50,356 nucleotides of DNA. Origin: JBFWRK01 sp050248955. GTDB lineage: Bacteria > Actinomycetota > Acidimicrobiia > Acidimicrobiales > Ilumatobacteraceae. Of the stretch, positions 8,646 to 16,089 are shown piece after piece; within the stretch, counting starts at the first letter, position 1; the number at the start of each line of letters is the position of its first letter. The notes below the pieces were generated by a model, which had not been told where the DNA came from, made no database searches, and saw nothing but the letters and a program-made list of their open reading frames with translations. Location of the stretch: contig JBFWRK010000024.1 in assembly GCA_050248955.1 (NCBI GenBank), positions 1 through 50,356 of the forward strand. Direction: 5' to 3'. The translations under genes were made by a program, and so were the position numbers.

Positions 8646-9446
8646 TCAGAACGCTGCCGCGAGGTCCCGGCGAGCGATGCCCGTCGCCGCGTAGGCGGAC
8701 GTGCCTGACTCCAGCAGCTCGCGTGCGCCGACCATCAACGCACCATAGGCGGCGCGCGCGAGCGCGCCGCCGGTCGACACCCTGCGGACGCCCGCCGATC
8801 CCAGCTCTGCAACGGAAGGGCCGCCCGGGAGCGCGAGCACGTTGACCGGCACGCCCACCGCGTCGACGAGGGCGCGAATCTGCGCCAGGTCGGCGAGACC
8901 GGGCGCATAGACCGCATCAGCGCCCGCGTCCCGGTACGCGATCAGCCGGGCGATGGTGTCGTCGAGATCGGTGCCGCCGTAGAGGTGGCTCTCCGCGCGA
9001 GCCGTCAGCACCATCGGCGACGCCTGGTCGTGAGCAGCCTCGGCCGCAGCCGCCACGCGTTCGGTCGCGAGCCCGATGGCATCGATCGCCTTGGTGGCCG
9101 GGTCGTAGTCCTCGATGGAGCATCCGGCGGCGCCAGCGTCCGCGAGCAGCTGCACGGTCTCGGCGATGCCGCGTGCGTCCTCGGCGAAGCAGCGCTCGCT
9201 GTCGACGTTCAACGGCAGGTCGGTCGCCGCCGCCATCGCCGCTACGTGGTGGACGAGCTCGTCACGCGTGACCTCCTGATCGTGCTTGCCCAGCGACCAC
9301 GCCAACCCGGCACTCGTGGTCGCGAGCGCTTCGAAGCCGACGGATGCGAGGAGGCGCGCCGATCCGATGTCCCACGGGTTCGGCATCACGAAGATCTGCT
9401 CGCGCTCGTGCAGCGCGTGGAACCGGGCACAGCGGTCTGATGTCAT
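8646..9446 (-). CDS. Isocitrate lyase / PEP mutase superfamily protein
   Basis: This 266-residue protein has the alpha/beta-barrel signature of the family: FVMPNPWDIGSARLLASVGF at the start, LATTSAG, LPLNVDSERCF in place of the usual metal-binding Asp-rich strand, SIEDYDP and LTARAESHL. The ICL signature KKCGH is absent, so it is not a true isocitrate lyase. Relatives include PEP phosphonomutase, oxaloacetate hydrolase and carboxyphosphonoenolpyruvate mutase-like enzymes that cleave or form C-C or C-P bonds of 2-oxo acids. The exact reaction is not assignable. The ATG is supported by GAGGGAG five bases upstream. It is divergent from the nucleoside hydrolase gene and convergent with the MarR gene. 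Confidence 0.85.
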   Translation of the reverse strand: MTSDRCARFHALHEREQIFVMPNPWDIGSARLLASVGFEALATTSAGLAWSLGKHDQEVTRDELVHHVAAMAAATDLPLNVDSERCFAEDARGIAETVQLLADAGAAGCSIEDYDPATKAIDAIGLATERVAAAAEAAHDQASPMVLTARAESHLYGGTDLDDTIARLIAYRDAGADAVYAPGLADLAQIRALVDAVGVPVNVLALPGGPSVAELGSAGVRRVSTGGALARAAYGALMVGARELLESGTSAYAATGIARRDLAAAF

Positions 9447-9571
9447 CGGGGCTCCCTCGGTGCGAGTCGGTGCGGTGCATCATGCTCCCCGCCGGGCACC
9501 CCGCGCGCCAGCACGAATCGGACACGGACAGCTCGGACGGCCGCCACTGCGGCCGAGTACGTTCGGCAGAC

Positions 9572-10534
9572 GTGGCCACTCGGAAGATCCTGATCGACAC
9601 GGACCCGGGCATCGACGATGCGATGGCGATCTTCTACGCGTTGGAGGCGCCGGAGCTCGACATCGTCGGTCTCACGACCGTGTTCGGGAACGTCGACACC
9701 TCGCTGTGCACGGAGAACGCGTTGCGGCTGCTGGAGATCGCAGAGCGGCCGGACATCCCGGTCGCGGCGGGCGCCACCCGCCCATTAGCGATGCCGTACC
9801 GGGGACCGGCCGACTTCGTGCACGGCAAGGACGGCCAAGGCAACACATCCCTGACTCCGCCGACCACCCGGCCAGCACCGGTCGATGCGGCGCGCTTCAT
9901 CATCGACACGGTCATGTCGTCGCCCGGCGAGATCACGCTCGTGCCAATCGGGCCGCTGACGAACGTCGCGCTGGCGATGCTCATCGAGCCGCGCATGACC
10001 GCGAACCTCGCCGGCATCGTGCTCATGGGCGGCAACGCGTTCTGCAGCGGCAACGCCTCGCCAGCAGCGGAGGCGAACATCATCAACGATCCCGAGGCGG
10101 CCGACATCGTGTTCGGCGCGGACTGCCCGATCGTGATGTGCGGCCTCGACGTGACCGAGCAGACGTTCCTGTCGAACGCCGAGATCGCCGAGATCGCCGC
10201 GGTCGACAACCCGCGGGCACAGCACCTCGCCCGGATCCTGCCCTGCTACCAGGCGTTCTACCTCGACCGGCTCGGCATCGAAGGCATCTTCGTGCACGAC
10301 TCGACCACGATCACGTACCTGCTCGCACCGCAGTTCTACGGCTCGGTCTCGCATCCCATCCGTGTCGACTGTGGAGCCAGCTTCGCTCGCGGCAAGACCG
10401 TACCGGCCAAACGCGTGTCCGATCACGAGTCCCCGTGGGCCGGCCGGCAACCAGTGACCATCCTCACCGACGTCGACGCACCCGCCGCGATCCGACTCGA
10501 GCTCGACCTCCTCGGCGTCCCCCAGGTGAGATGA
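9572..10534 (+). CDS. Nucleoside hydrolase (IunH/RihA-like)
   Basis: The 320-residue protein begins with KILIDTDPGIDDAMAIFYAL, the DxDPGxDD calcium-binding signature of inosine-uridine preferring nucleoside hydrolases. Further family blocks are LVPIGPLTNVALAM, IVLMGGNAFCSGN and EANIINDPEAADIVF, followed by the end region with HDSTTITYL. These enzymes cleave the N-glycosidic bond of ribonucleosides to free base and ribose for salvage. The GTG at 9572 is chosen over upstream starts because the DTDPG motif normally lies within the first 15 residues and TACGTT (9558-9563) sits 8 nt upstream. Confidence 0.93.
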   Translation: MATRKILIDTDPGIDDAMAIFYALEAPELDIVGLTTVFGNVDTSLCTENALRLLEIAERPDIPVAAGATRPLAMPYRGPADFVHGKDGQGNTSLTPPTTRPAPVDAARFIIDTVMSSPGEITLVPIGPLTNVALAMLIEPRMTANLAGIVLMGGNAFCSGNASPAAEANIINDPEAADIVFGADCPIVMCGLDVTEQTFLSNAEIAEIAAVDNPRAQHLARILPCYQAFYLDRLGIEGIFVHDSTTITYLLAPQFYGSVSHPIRVDCGASFARGKTVPAKRVSDHESPWAGRQPVTILTDVDAPAAIRLELDLLGVPQVR

Positions 10535-10614
10535 CTCACGCCCCAGTCGCGATGGCCGAGTGATCCAAGGACGGCTTCGTCGACGAAGTGGTGGCCGAAG
10601 GAGGAGGAGTCACC

Positions 10615-10917
10615 ATGGCATTCATCACACACGTCGTTCTCGAGGGAGTGACCCGCGAGCAGTACGACAAGGTCCGAGCCGCGTGCGGCTGGCTCGACGA
10701 CACGCCCGTCGGCGGCCACGCCCACCTCGCCTGGTGGGAGGGCGACGACAACCACAACATCGACGTCTGGGACAGCGAGGACGCGTTCGGCGCGTTCGGG
10801 CGCGATCGCCTCGGTCCGGCGATGGCAAAGGTCGGCGTGACGGTCGAACCGAAGGCGACGTTCTACCCGGCGCATGAGGTGTTCCTCCCGAACGCGCTGA
10901 CGCTGAAGGTCTCCTGA
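10615..10917 (+). CDS. Small conserved protein, probable dimeric alpha/beta-barrel fold
   Basis: The 100-residue protein starts MAFITHVVLEGVTREQYD and continues with a Trp/His/Asp-rich middle (HLAWWEGDDNHNIDVWDSED). The pattern of a beta strand, helix and a WD-containing strand resembles small ferredoxin-like proteins of the antibiotic-biosynthesis-monooxygenase type, but I do not recognise a named family. The ATG at 10615 is strongly supported by AGGAGGAG a few bases upstream; the reading frame is open further 5'. It lies 80 nt after the nucleoside hydrolase on the same strand and converges on the SDR gene. Confidence 0.75.
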   Translation: MAFITHVVLEGVTREQYDKVRAACGWLDDTPVGGHAHLAWWEGDDNHNIDVWDSEDAFGAFGRDRLGPAMAKVGVTVEPKATFYPAHEVFLPNALTLKVS

Positions 10918-10929
10918 CCCGCACGCAAG

Positions 10930-11694
10930 TCAGGTCATGGCGCCTGGCGCGAGGCCGGCGGTTTCGCCACCATCGGCGACGAACTCCGACCCCGTCGAGA
11001 AGCTCGACTCGTCGCTGGCGAGGAACACCACGAGATGCGACAGCTCCACCGACGTGCCGAGACGGTGCATCGCGACGTGCTTCTGCGGCGTGTCGAGGCC
11101 TGCGGTCATCGGGGTGGCGACGGCGCCGGGGTGCACCGAGTTGCAACGGACGTTGTCGGCGGCGAGATCGAGCGCGACGGACTTCGTCAGACCACGGACG
11201 CCGAACTTCGACGCGTTGTAGCCCGGCAGCGCCGAATATCCCTGCAGGCCGGCGGTCGACGACACGTTGATGATCGAGCTCGGCGCTCCGGCCTTGAGCG
11301 CGCCCACCGCGGCGTGGATCCCGTTGAACACACCGGTGAGGTTGATCGCGATGACGGTGTCCCACTGCTCGGGCGTGTACTCGCCGATCTGGCCGAAGTT
11401 GGCGATGCCGGCGTTGTTGACGAGCACGTTCAGGGTGCCGTAGCGCTCGACCGTCGTCGACACCGCGGCCGCCCAATCGGCGCGGCTGGTGACATCGAGA
11501 TGGACGTAGGTGGCGACGTCACCGAGCTCGGCGGCGAGTGCTTCGCCGTCCTCGTCGAGGATGTCCCCGAGGACGACCTTGGCACCCTGGGCGACCATCG
11601 CCCGGGCGTGGCTCTCCCCCATGCCCCTCGCGCCACCCGAGATGAGCGCAACCTTCCCATCGAGCCGATGCCCCTTCGGATACGCAGACGTCAT
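10930..11694 (-). CDS. Short-chain dehydrogenase/reductase
   Basis: This classical SDR of about 254 residues has the nucleotide-binding glycine motif SGGARGMGESHARA, the NNAG motif (VLVNNAGIANFG), the catalytic Ser in INVSSTAG and YNASK carrying the catalytic Tyr and Lys. VHPGAVATPM follows. It is most like the 3-alpha(or 20-beta)-hydroxysteroid dehydrogenase and glucose-dehydrogenase-like branch, an NAD(P)H-linked alcohol/ketone oxidoreductase; the substrate is not predictable. I chose the ATG at 11694 (AAGGGA about 10 bases upstream); an in-frame ATG at 11712 would add six residues. Confidence 0.9.
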   Translation of the reverse strand: MTSAYPKGHRLDGKVALISGGARGMGESHARAMVAQGAKVVLGDILDEDGEALAAELGDVATYVHLDVTSRADWAAAVSTTVERYGTLNVLVNNAGIANFGQIGEYTPEQWDTVIAINLTGVFNGIHAAVGALKAGAPSSIINVSSTAGLQGYSALPGYNASKFGVRGLTKSVALDLAADNVRCNSVHPGAVATPMTAGLDTPQKHVAMHRLGTSVELSHLVVFLASDESSFSTGSEFVADGGETAGLAPGAMT

Positions 11695-11856
11695 CGCGGC
11701 CGTTCCCTTCATCGAGGATGTGGCCAGATCATGCCTCGCCGATCATGCCTCGCCGACAACGGTCACCTCTCACAGAGATGGATGACGGCAGCAACGCGAA
11801 GGGCGGGGCCGCGAACGGCCCCGCCCCACGAATGGGTTGTCAGGTTGTCAGCAAGC

Positions 11857-12225
11857 TCAAGCGGCCCTCAGCCCACCCCTTCGCGCCCGCGCCGGCCTTG
11901 CAGCCGCGGCCTTCGCCATCGGAGCCTTCGCCGTGGAAGCCTTCGTCTCCAGCTTCACCAAGGCGGGATGCATTGCCTTCATCATCTTGCGGACGAAGGC
12001 AGCCTGCTCATCGACGACCCGCTTGCGGAACTTCAGCTGGTTGTCGACGAGCTCCGTCATCGTGGGCACCTGATCCAAGAACGCCCAAGCAGGACGCTCT
12101 GGGACGTACTCGGCCACAGCCTCGACGGCTCGGCCGGTGTACCGCACGACGGGCTCTTCGACACGAGCCACGAACGTCATGTACTCGTCTTGCCACTTCT
12201 TCATGGTGGTCATTGCGGCGGTCAT
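11857..12225 (-). CDS. Phasin-like helical protein with Lys/Ala-rich tail
   Basis: I do not recognise a firm family. The 122-residue protein is predicted mostly helical (MKKWQDEYMTFVARVEEPVVRY, then PTMTELVDNQLKFRKRVVDEQ), and it ends with a basic, Ala-rich low-complexity tail (KASTAKAPMAKAAAARPAR). Helical core plus basic Ala/Lys tail is typical of granule-associated phasins and of actinobacterial histone-like tails. Expression signals are strong: an AGGAGGT Shine-Dalgarno ends seven bases before the ATG at 12225, and a good promoter lies 60 nt upstream. This suggests an abundant structural protein. No polyester synthase gene is in the window to support a storage-granule role. Confidence 0.65.
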   Translation of the reverse strand: MTAAMTTMKKWQDEYMTFVARVEEPVVRYTGRAVEAVAEYVPERPAWAFLDQVPTMTELVDNQLKFRKRVVDEQAAFVRKMMKAMHPALVKLETKASTAKAPMAKAAAARPARARRGGLRAA

Positions 12226-12284
12226 TCTCGCCACCTCCTCCGGGTTCCCCGGGGGACCTTCTGGGACTCTCGGGACCCACATTC

Positions 12285-12313
12285 ATTGTGCGCTCATGCG
12301 CTAACTATTGCAA
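12285..12313 (-). promoter_or_regulatory. Probable sigma70-type promoter of the phasin-like gene
   Basis: On the minus strand TTGCAA (12308-12313) is followed after 17 bases by CACAAT (12285-12290), about 60 nt before the ATG at 12225. The region is locally AT-rich against a GC-rich background. The call rests on box similarity and spacing only. Confidence 0.5.
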
Positions 12314-12365
12314 GCATCCAGGCTTGTGACAGTTTGCACTCGTCGCTCAAAGTGCTCATCGAGCA

Positions 12366-12632
12366 TCAGCGAGAACGGTAGACGTCGCCACGATGCTGGA
12401 CCCGTAGCACGATCACCGTGCATGCGTCCTCGTCGATCTCGTACACGACACGAAAGTCTCCGCGACGAGCCGACCACAGCCCTTCCAGTTCGCCGACCAG
12501 CGGCTTGCCAACGCGACGAGGATTGTCGGACAGACTCCCTGACATCAACGCAATCGCCGCGTCGCGGACTGTCTCGGGAAGCCGATTCAGGTGTCGATGG
12601 GCCTCGGGCGTGAGCTCGATCCCGTACGCCAC
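12366..12632 (-). CDS. RelE/ParE superfamily toxin (orphan)
   Basis: The 88-residue protein has the RelE fold pattern: YGIELTPEAHRHLNRLPETVRDAAIALM, then PRRVGKPLVGELEGLWSARRGDFRVVYEID, ending VIVLRVQHRGDVYRSR. The GLWSxRxGDxRVxYxI core and the terminal HRxDVYR are typical of RelE-type ribosome-dependent mRNA interferases. The start is the GTG at 12632. The expected antitoxin should be encoded just upstream, but only its last 27 codons remain. The toxin may therefore be silent, inactive, or neutralised by an antitoxin from elsewhere. Confidence 0.88.
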   Translation of the reverse strand: MAYGIELTPEAHRHLNRLPETVRDAAIALMSGSLSDNPRRVGKPLVGELEGLWSARRGDFRVVYEIDEDACTVIVLRVQHRGDVYRSR

Positions 12633-12638
12633 GCGCCG

Positions 12639-12722
12639 CTACTCGGCGAGAACGTCGGCGAGTGGAATCCGCTTGCCTGCCTTCGCCTGTGCCCGTGACT
12701 TCGCGATCGACCTACTCGGTCC
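12639..12722 (-). pseudogene. Remnant of the RelE-partner antitoxin (C-terminus)
   Basis: The frame directly upstream of the toxin, open between an in-frame TAG at 12723-12725 and its own TAG at 12639-12641, encodes 27 residues that end SRAQAKAGKRIPLADVLAE. This resembles the toxin-binding tail of RelB/Phd-type antitoxins and stops 6 nt before the relE GTG, the usual spacing. No ATG, GTG or TTG start exists in the open part, and the DNA-binding half is missing. I infer decay or deletion, with the neighbouring DUF1778/GNAT module now occupying the space. Confidence 0.6.
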
Positions 12723-12822
12723 CTACACGCAACCTTGGCTCCAGTTCGCCACGACCGGAGGGCAACCTCCCCGCTGACCCCGCGGCGTCGGCGTTGCCCA
12801 CAGAAGTCCGCTGACTGTGCCC

Positions 12823-12860
12823 TTGCCGACGCGCAAGGTCGGCCGTACAATGGCCGTACA
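12823..12860 (+). promoter_or_regulatory. Promoter and operator of the DUF1778/GNAT module
   Basis: TTGCCG (12823-12828) and TACAAT (12846-12851) are spaced by 17 bases. The 9-bp sequence GGCCGTACA occurs twice (12841-12849 and 12852-12860), so the direct repeats overlap the -10 box and the probable transcription start. A site like this fits autorepression by the ribbon-helix-helix antitoxin. AGGAGG follows immediately, ahead of the GTG at 12871. Confidence 0.7.
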
Positions 12861-12870
12861 GGAGGAACCC

Positions 12871-13155
12871 GTGACGACCGCAACTCGCCGTACCCGCAGC
12901 GAACGAATCGAAGTCCGCGCCACGGCCGAGGACCGCGCCCTCATCGATCGCGCCGTCGCCGCATCTGATGCCGATCTCACCGAGTTCGTGGTCTCCAACC
13001 TCCGCGTGGCCGCCCAACGGATCCTCGCCGACCGCACCGAGTTCACCCTCACCGCCGACGCCCAACACGCCTGGGACGCGGTCAACCGCCGTCCGGCCCG
13101 CACCCTCGCTGGGCTACGCGAACTGATGAATCGGCCCTCACCGTTCGCCGAGTGA
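12871..13155 (+). CDS. DUF1778 (TacA-like) antitoxin
   Basis: The 94-residue protein has the DUF1778 ribbon-helix-helix pattern: RSERIEVRATAEDRALIDRAVAAS followed by LTEFVVSNLRVAAQRILADRTEFTLT and a C-terminal ALxELMNRPSPFAE-like toxin-binding end. Antitoxins of this type bind the GNAT toxin and repress their own promoter. The GTG at 12871 is preferred because AGGAGG lies five bases upstream; an in-frame ATG at 12850 is inside the -10 region and operator. Its stop overlaps the start of the toxin gene in a GTGA, indicating coupled translation. Confidence 0.9.
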   Translation: MTTATRRTRSERIEVRATAEDRALIDRAVAASDADLTEFVVSNLRVAAQRILADRTEFTLTADAQHAWDAVNRRPARTLAGLRELMNRPSPFAE

Positions 13156-13670
13156 GCAATCGATACCTCGCTCCCCGATTGCTCAAGCCAAGCGATCGGC
13201 TCGAGAACTTCGAGTGCCGCTCCCCCGAGCAAACCCACTGGCTACGCGACCATGCTCGCCAGGCCGAAGCGACCGGAACCACCAGGGCCCTCGTCGTCAC
13301 CCAACCCGACTCCGACGACGTCGTCGCCTACTACGCATGGTGCATGGCCAGCGTCCGCGTCGAGGACGCACCAGCCAGACTCCGCAAAGGCGGCGGCCGC
13401 TACCCACAACCTGTCGCCCTCCTCGCTCGACTCGGCGTCTCGATCCAGCACGAAGGCCACGGGCTCGGCGCCGGACTGCTCGTCGACGTCATCTCCCGCA
13501 CCGCCGAACTCGCCACCGACATCGGCTGCCGCGGCCTTCTCATCCACGCCGAGACATCCGCCGCCCGAGACTTCTACCTCCACCTCATTCCCGAGTTCGA
13601 GCAATCCCCGACGGACGCGCTCCACCTCTTGTTGCTGATGGAGGACATCCGCCGGACACTCAGCCGATAG
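13152..13670 (+). CDS. GNAT acetyltransferase toxin (TacT/AtaT-like)
   Basis: The 172-residue protein follows the DUF1778 antitoxin with a 4-nt overlap. The GNAT acetyl-CoA-binding motif is QHEGHGLGAGLLVD (99-112), and FYLHLIPEFE near 141-150 carries the conserved Tyr (Tyr142) that corresponds to the catalytic Tyr of TacT. In the known family these toxins acetylate the amino group of charged tRNAs and stop translation. The paired, overlapping arrangement makes toxin function likely. The gene ends 30 bp from the 3' end of a tRNA-Arg gene. Confidence 0.9.
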   Translation: MSNRYLAPRLLKPSDRLENFECRSPEQTHWLRDHARQAEATGTTRALVVTQPDSDDVVAYYAWCMASVRVEDAPARLRKGGGRYPQPVALLARLGVSIQHEGHGLGAGLLVDVISRTAELATDIGCRGLLIHAETSAARDFYLHLIPEFEQSPTDALHLLLLMEDIRRTLSR

Positions 13671-13700
13671 GGCCGAAAGCCGGACAACCCGAGGCCCGGT

Positions 13701-13777
13701 TGGCGCCTCCGGCAGGACTTGAACCTGCGACCGTCGGTTTAGAAGACCGCTGCTCTATCCGGCTGAGCTACGGAGGC
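13701..13777 (-). tRNA. tRNA-Arg (anticodon UCU)
   Basis: On the minus strand the acceptor arm GCCTCCG pairs with CGGAGGC, followed by discriminator G and an encoded CCA. The D-arm contains GTAGCTCAGCCGGATAGAGC, the anticodon stem-loop is CGGT-CTTCTAA-ACCG with anticodon TCT, and the T-loop is GGTTCAAGTCC. All invariant positions that I checked are present. It reads AGA codons, which are rare in a GC-rich genome. Confidence 0.97.
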
Positions 13778-13800
13778 GAGGCCCGTGAGCTTACGAGGCG

Positions 13801-14301
13801 TCAGCCCAACGGCACGGTTGCCAGGGTGCGATAGGAAGCTGGGCCGCTGCCGTGCACGCTGTCCACGAGCGACACCTCGTTCGCCTGCCACCGAGCGTCG
13901 AGCTCGGCGCCGATCAGGCCGCAGGCGGGCGCACCCTTCAGGCGGGCCAGCGTGAGGTGTCCGAGGAACCTCGATCCGCGGCCATCGACGACGGCGACCA
14001 CCTCGGCTGTGGCGTCGAGCACCGCCGCCGCGAGCGAGTCCAAACCCGTCACGGGGACCATGAGGACCGAACGCCCGAGCCGTCCGATCCGCCCGCTGAG
14101 CGCAGCCTCGACCGGCGGATGGCGCAACGTGCTCAGCGCCCGCGCCGCCGCATCGAGCTCGGCGCCCCCCAGGAAGCGCAGCGTCACGTGCCACTGCTCC
14201 CTCGTCGTCCAGCGCACGCCCGCTCGCTCCACGCGTGGGAGCGCCTCGAGCTGATCGAGCACGTCGTCCGGCGGCCAGAGAGCGATGAAGAGCCGGCTCA
14301 C
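13801..14301 (-). CDS. thpR: RNA 2',3'-cyclic phosphodiesterase
   Basis: The 166-residue protein belongs to the 2H phosphoesterase (LigT/ThpR) family. It begins MSRLFIALWPPDDVLDQLEAL and holds both catalytic HxTx motifs, HVTL (after TTREQW) and HLTL (FLGHLTLARLKG). The family hydrolyses 2',3'-cyclic phosphate ends of RNA and can ligate tRNA halves in vitro. The GTG start at 14301 overlaps the stop of cinA in a GTGA, so it is the last gene of the rimO-pgsA-cinA-thpR operon. The tRNA-Arg gene follows 23 bp beyond its stop. Confidence 0.92.
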   Translation of the reverse strand: MSRLFIALWPPDDVLDQLEALPRVERAGVRWTTREQWHVTLRFLGGAELDAAARALSTLRHPPVEAALSGRIGRLGRSVLMVPVTGLDSLAAAVLDATAEVVAVVDGRGSRFLGHLTLARLKGAPACGLIGAELDARWQANEVSLVDSVHGSGPASYRTLATVPLG

Positions 14302-15539
14302 GCCTGCCCGAGGAGATGACGACGCAGGAGATCGACCGCCGAGATCACGGAGAACTGGCGCATCTGCTGACGCTGGCCGGGCAGCCGGAAGGCGCCGACG
14401 ACCGGTTCGGGGGTCAGCCCCGCGAGGCCGACGAACAGCGTGCCGACCGGCATCCCGTCCTGCTCCGCCGGTCCGGCCACGCCGGTGAGCGACAAACCGA
14501 TGTCGGCGTCCAGCACCCGGCGGGCTCCCGTCGCCATCGCCGCGGCGGCGCGCTCGCTCACGACCGGCCCCTCGGGCACGTCGAGGAGGTCGAACTTGAC
14601 CTCGCTCGCGTAGGACACGATCGAGCCGCGGAAGACGTCGCTCGCTCCGGCGACGTCCGTCAGCCGTGCGGCGACGAGCCCGCCGGTCACCGATTCCGCC
14701 AGCCCGAGCGTGAGCCCCCGGTCGCGAAGCAGGTCGATCACGACGGACTCCATCGTGTCGTGATCGGTGCCGAACACGAGCGGACCGACGAGGTCGCGGA
14801 CCTCGGCCTCCCAGGTGGCAATCAACGCGGACGCCGCCTCCTGCGTCGGTGCCTTCGCGGTGAGCCGGACCTTCAGGCCTTCCCAGCCGCTCGCCAGGAA
14901 CGCGAGCGTCGGGTTGCCGAGCTCGTCGAGGCGGGCGATGACCTCGTCGAGCCGCTCGTTGAGCCCGCTCTCGCTCTCACCCCACGTCCGCAGCGTCCGG
15001 CTGGCGATCACGCTGGCGTCGCCAGCGCGCGCCCGCAGGTCGGGCAGGATCACTCGCTCCATCATGTCCTGCATCTCGTGCGGCACGCCTGGCACGGCGT
15101 AGACGACCTTGTCCCCGACCGGGCAGATCAGCCCCGGCGCGGTGCCGCGCGTCTGGGCGATGATCGTCGCACCTTCGGGGACGAGTGCCTGGCGCAGGTT
15201 GTTGTCCGCCATGCGCCGCCCCCGCGCCGCGAACATCTCCCGGATCACCGCAGCAACGCCCTCGTCGGGATGGAGCTCGACGCCCATCACCTCGGCCAGC
15301 GCCTCGCGGGTGATGTCGTCGTGTGTCGGCCCGAGCCCGCCACAGACGATGACCGCGTCGGCATCCGCGAGGACGCTGCGGATCGCGGACGTGATCCGAC
15401 CGAGGTTGTCGCCGACCTTGACCTGCAGCAACGAGTCGATGCCGCTCGCCGCGAGCTGCTCGCCCATCCACGACGAGTTCGTGTCGACGATCTGCCCGAG
15501 CAGCAGCTCGGTACCGACGGCTACGACGTCACACCGCAC
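14298..15539 (-). CDS. cinA: CinA, competence/damage-inducible protein and NMN amidohydrolase
   Basis: About 413 residues with the two CinA domains. The N-terminal MoCF (molybdopterin-binding-like) domain starts VRCDVVAVGTELLLGQIVDTN and contains CGGLGPTHDDITREALAE. The C-terminal amidase domain has LAESVTGGLVAARLTDVAGAS and SLTGVAGPAEQDGMPVGT. CinA hydrolyses ADP-ribose and deamidates nicotinamide mononucleotide in pyridine-nucleotide salvage. I chose the GTG at 15539 because the family begins right at this strand; a GTG at 15548 is also possible. The start lies inside the end of pgsA (11-nt overlap), and in many actinobacteria pgsA, cinA and recA are neighbours. Confidence 0.95.
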   Translation of the reverse strand: MRCDVVAVGTELLLGQIVDTNSSWMGEQLAASGIDSLLQVKVGDNLGRITSAIRSVLADADAVIVCGGLGPTHDDITREALAEVMGVELHPDEGVAAVIREMFAARGRRMADNNLRQALVPEGATIIAQTRGTAPGLICPVGDKVVYAVPGVPHEMQDMMERVILPDLRARAGDASVIASRTLRTWGESESGLNERLDEVIARLDELGNPTLAFLASGWEGLKVRLTAKAPTQEAASALIATWEAEVRDLVGPLVFGTDHDTMESVVIDLLRDRGLTLGLAESVTGGLVAARLTDVAGASDVFRGSIVSYASEVKFDLLDVPEGPVVSERAAAAMATGARRVLDADIGLSLTGVAGPAEQDGMPVGTLFVGLAGLTPEPVVGAFRLPGQRQQMRQFSVISAVDLLRRHLLGQA

Positions 15540-16089
15540 CGGCGACACCCGTTCGAGTGCGTGCCTTCCACAAGTACTGGAGGCCACTGATGACCGTGAG
15601 GACCACGGCCGACCACAGCAGTGTGAGCCAGATCCATCGTCCGTCGACGGCCGTGAGCGGCGCGAGCGCGAACGCCACCGCGAACTGCTGGCAGACCGTC
15701 TTCAGCTTCGCCAAGCGGCTCGCCGGGACGCTCACCCCGCGGGCACCGGCGAAGACCCGGTAGATGCTGATCGCGAACTCGCGAGCGGCGATGATCAGCA
15801 CCGGCACGATCCCGAACACGCCGCGGCTGACGAGCGTGAACATCGCTCCGAGGACGAGGACCTTGTCGGCGAGCGGGTCGAGGAACGCGCCCGAGTAGGT
15901 GGCGCCGTGGCGGCGAGCGAGGAAGCCGTCGATCCCGTCGCTCGCGCAGAGGATGAACCACAGCCCGAAGGCGAACCAGGAGCCGCCCTTGTCGTCCGGG
16001 ATGATGGCGAACAGGAGCGGCGAGACCAGCACCCGACCGACCGTCACCGCATTGGCCCACGTGGCGATGGCGTTCGGATCGACGGGCAT
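15529..16089 (-). CDS. pgsA: CDP-alcohol phosphatidyltransferase (PgsA-like)
   Basis: The 186-residue membrane protein carries the CDP-alcohol phosphotransferase signature as SDGIDGFLARRHG, followed by SGAFLDPLADKV. The Asp residues bind the two metal ions. Several hydrophobic segments (LLFAIIPDD, GLWFILCA, VFGIVPVLIIAA) match the six-helix fold. The family enzyme makes phosphatidylglycerol phosphate from CDP-diacylglycerol and glycerol 3-phosphate at the plasma membrane. The ATG at 16089 shares one base with the rimO stop (TGATG), showing that the upstream open frame is not part of the protein and that the genes are coupled. Confidence 0.93.
   Translation of the reverse strand: MPVDPNAIATWANAVTVGRVLVSPLLFAIIPDDKGGSWFAFGLWFILCASDGIDGFLARRHGATYSGAFLDPLADKVLVLGAMFTLVSRGVFGIVPVLIIAAREFAISIYRVFAGARGVSVPASRLAKLKTVCQQFAVAFALAPLTAVDGRWIWLTLLWSAVVLTVISGLQYLWKARTRTGVAGAV

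Noticed and set aside
13671..13700. Attachment-site duplication of the tRNA-Arg 3' end
   Set aside because: I looked for a second copy of the tRNA tail around 11.7-12.9 kb and found none, so a defined integrated element is not claimed.
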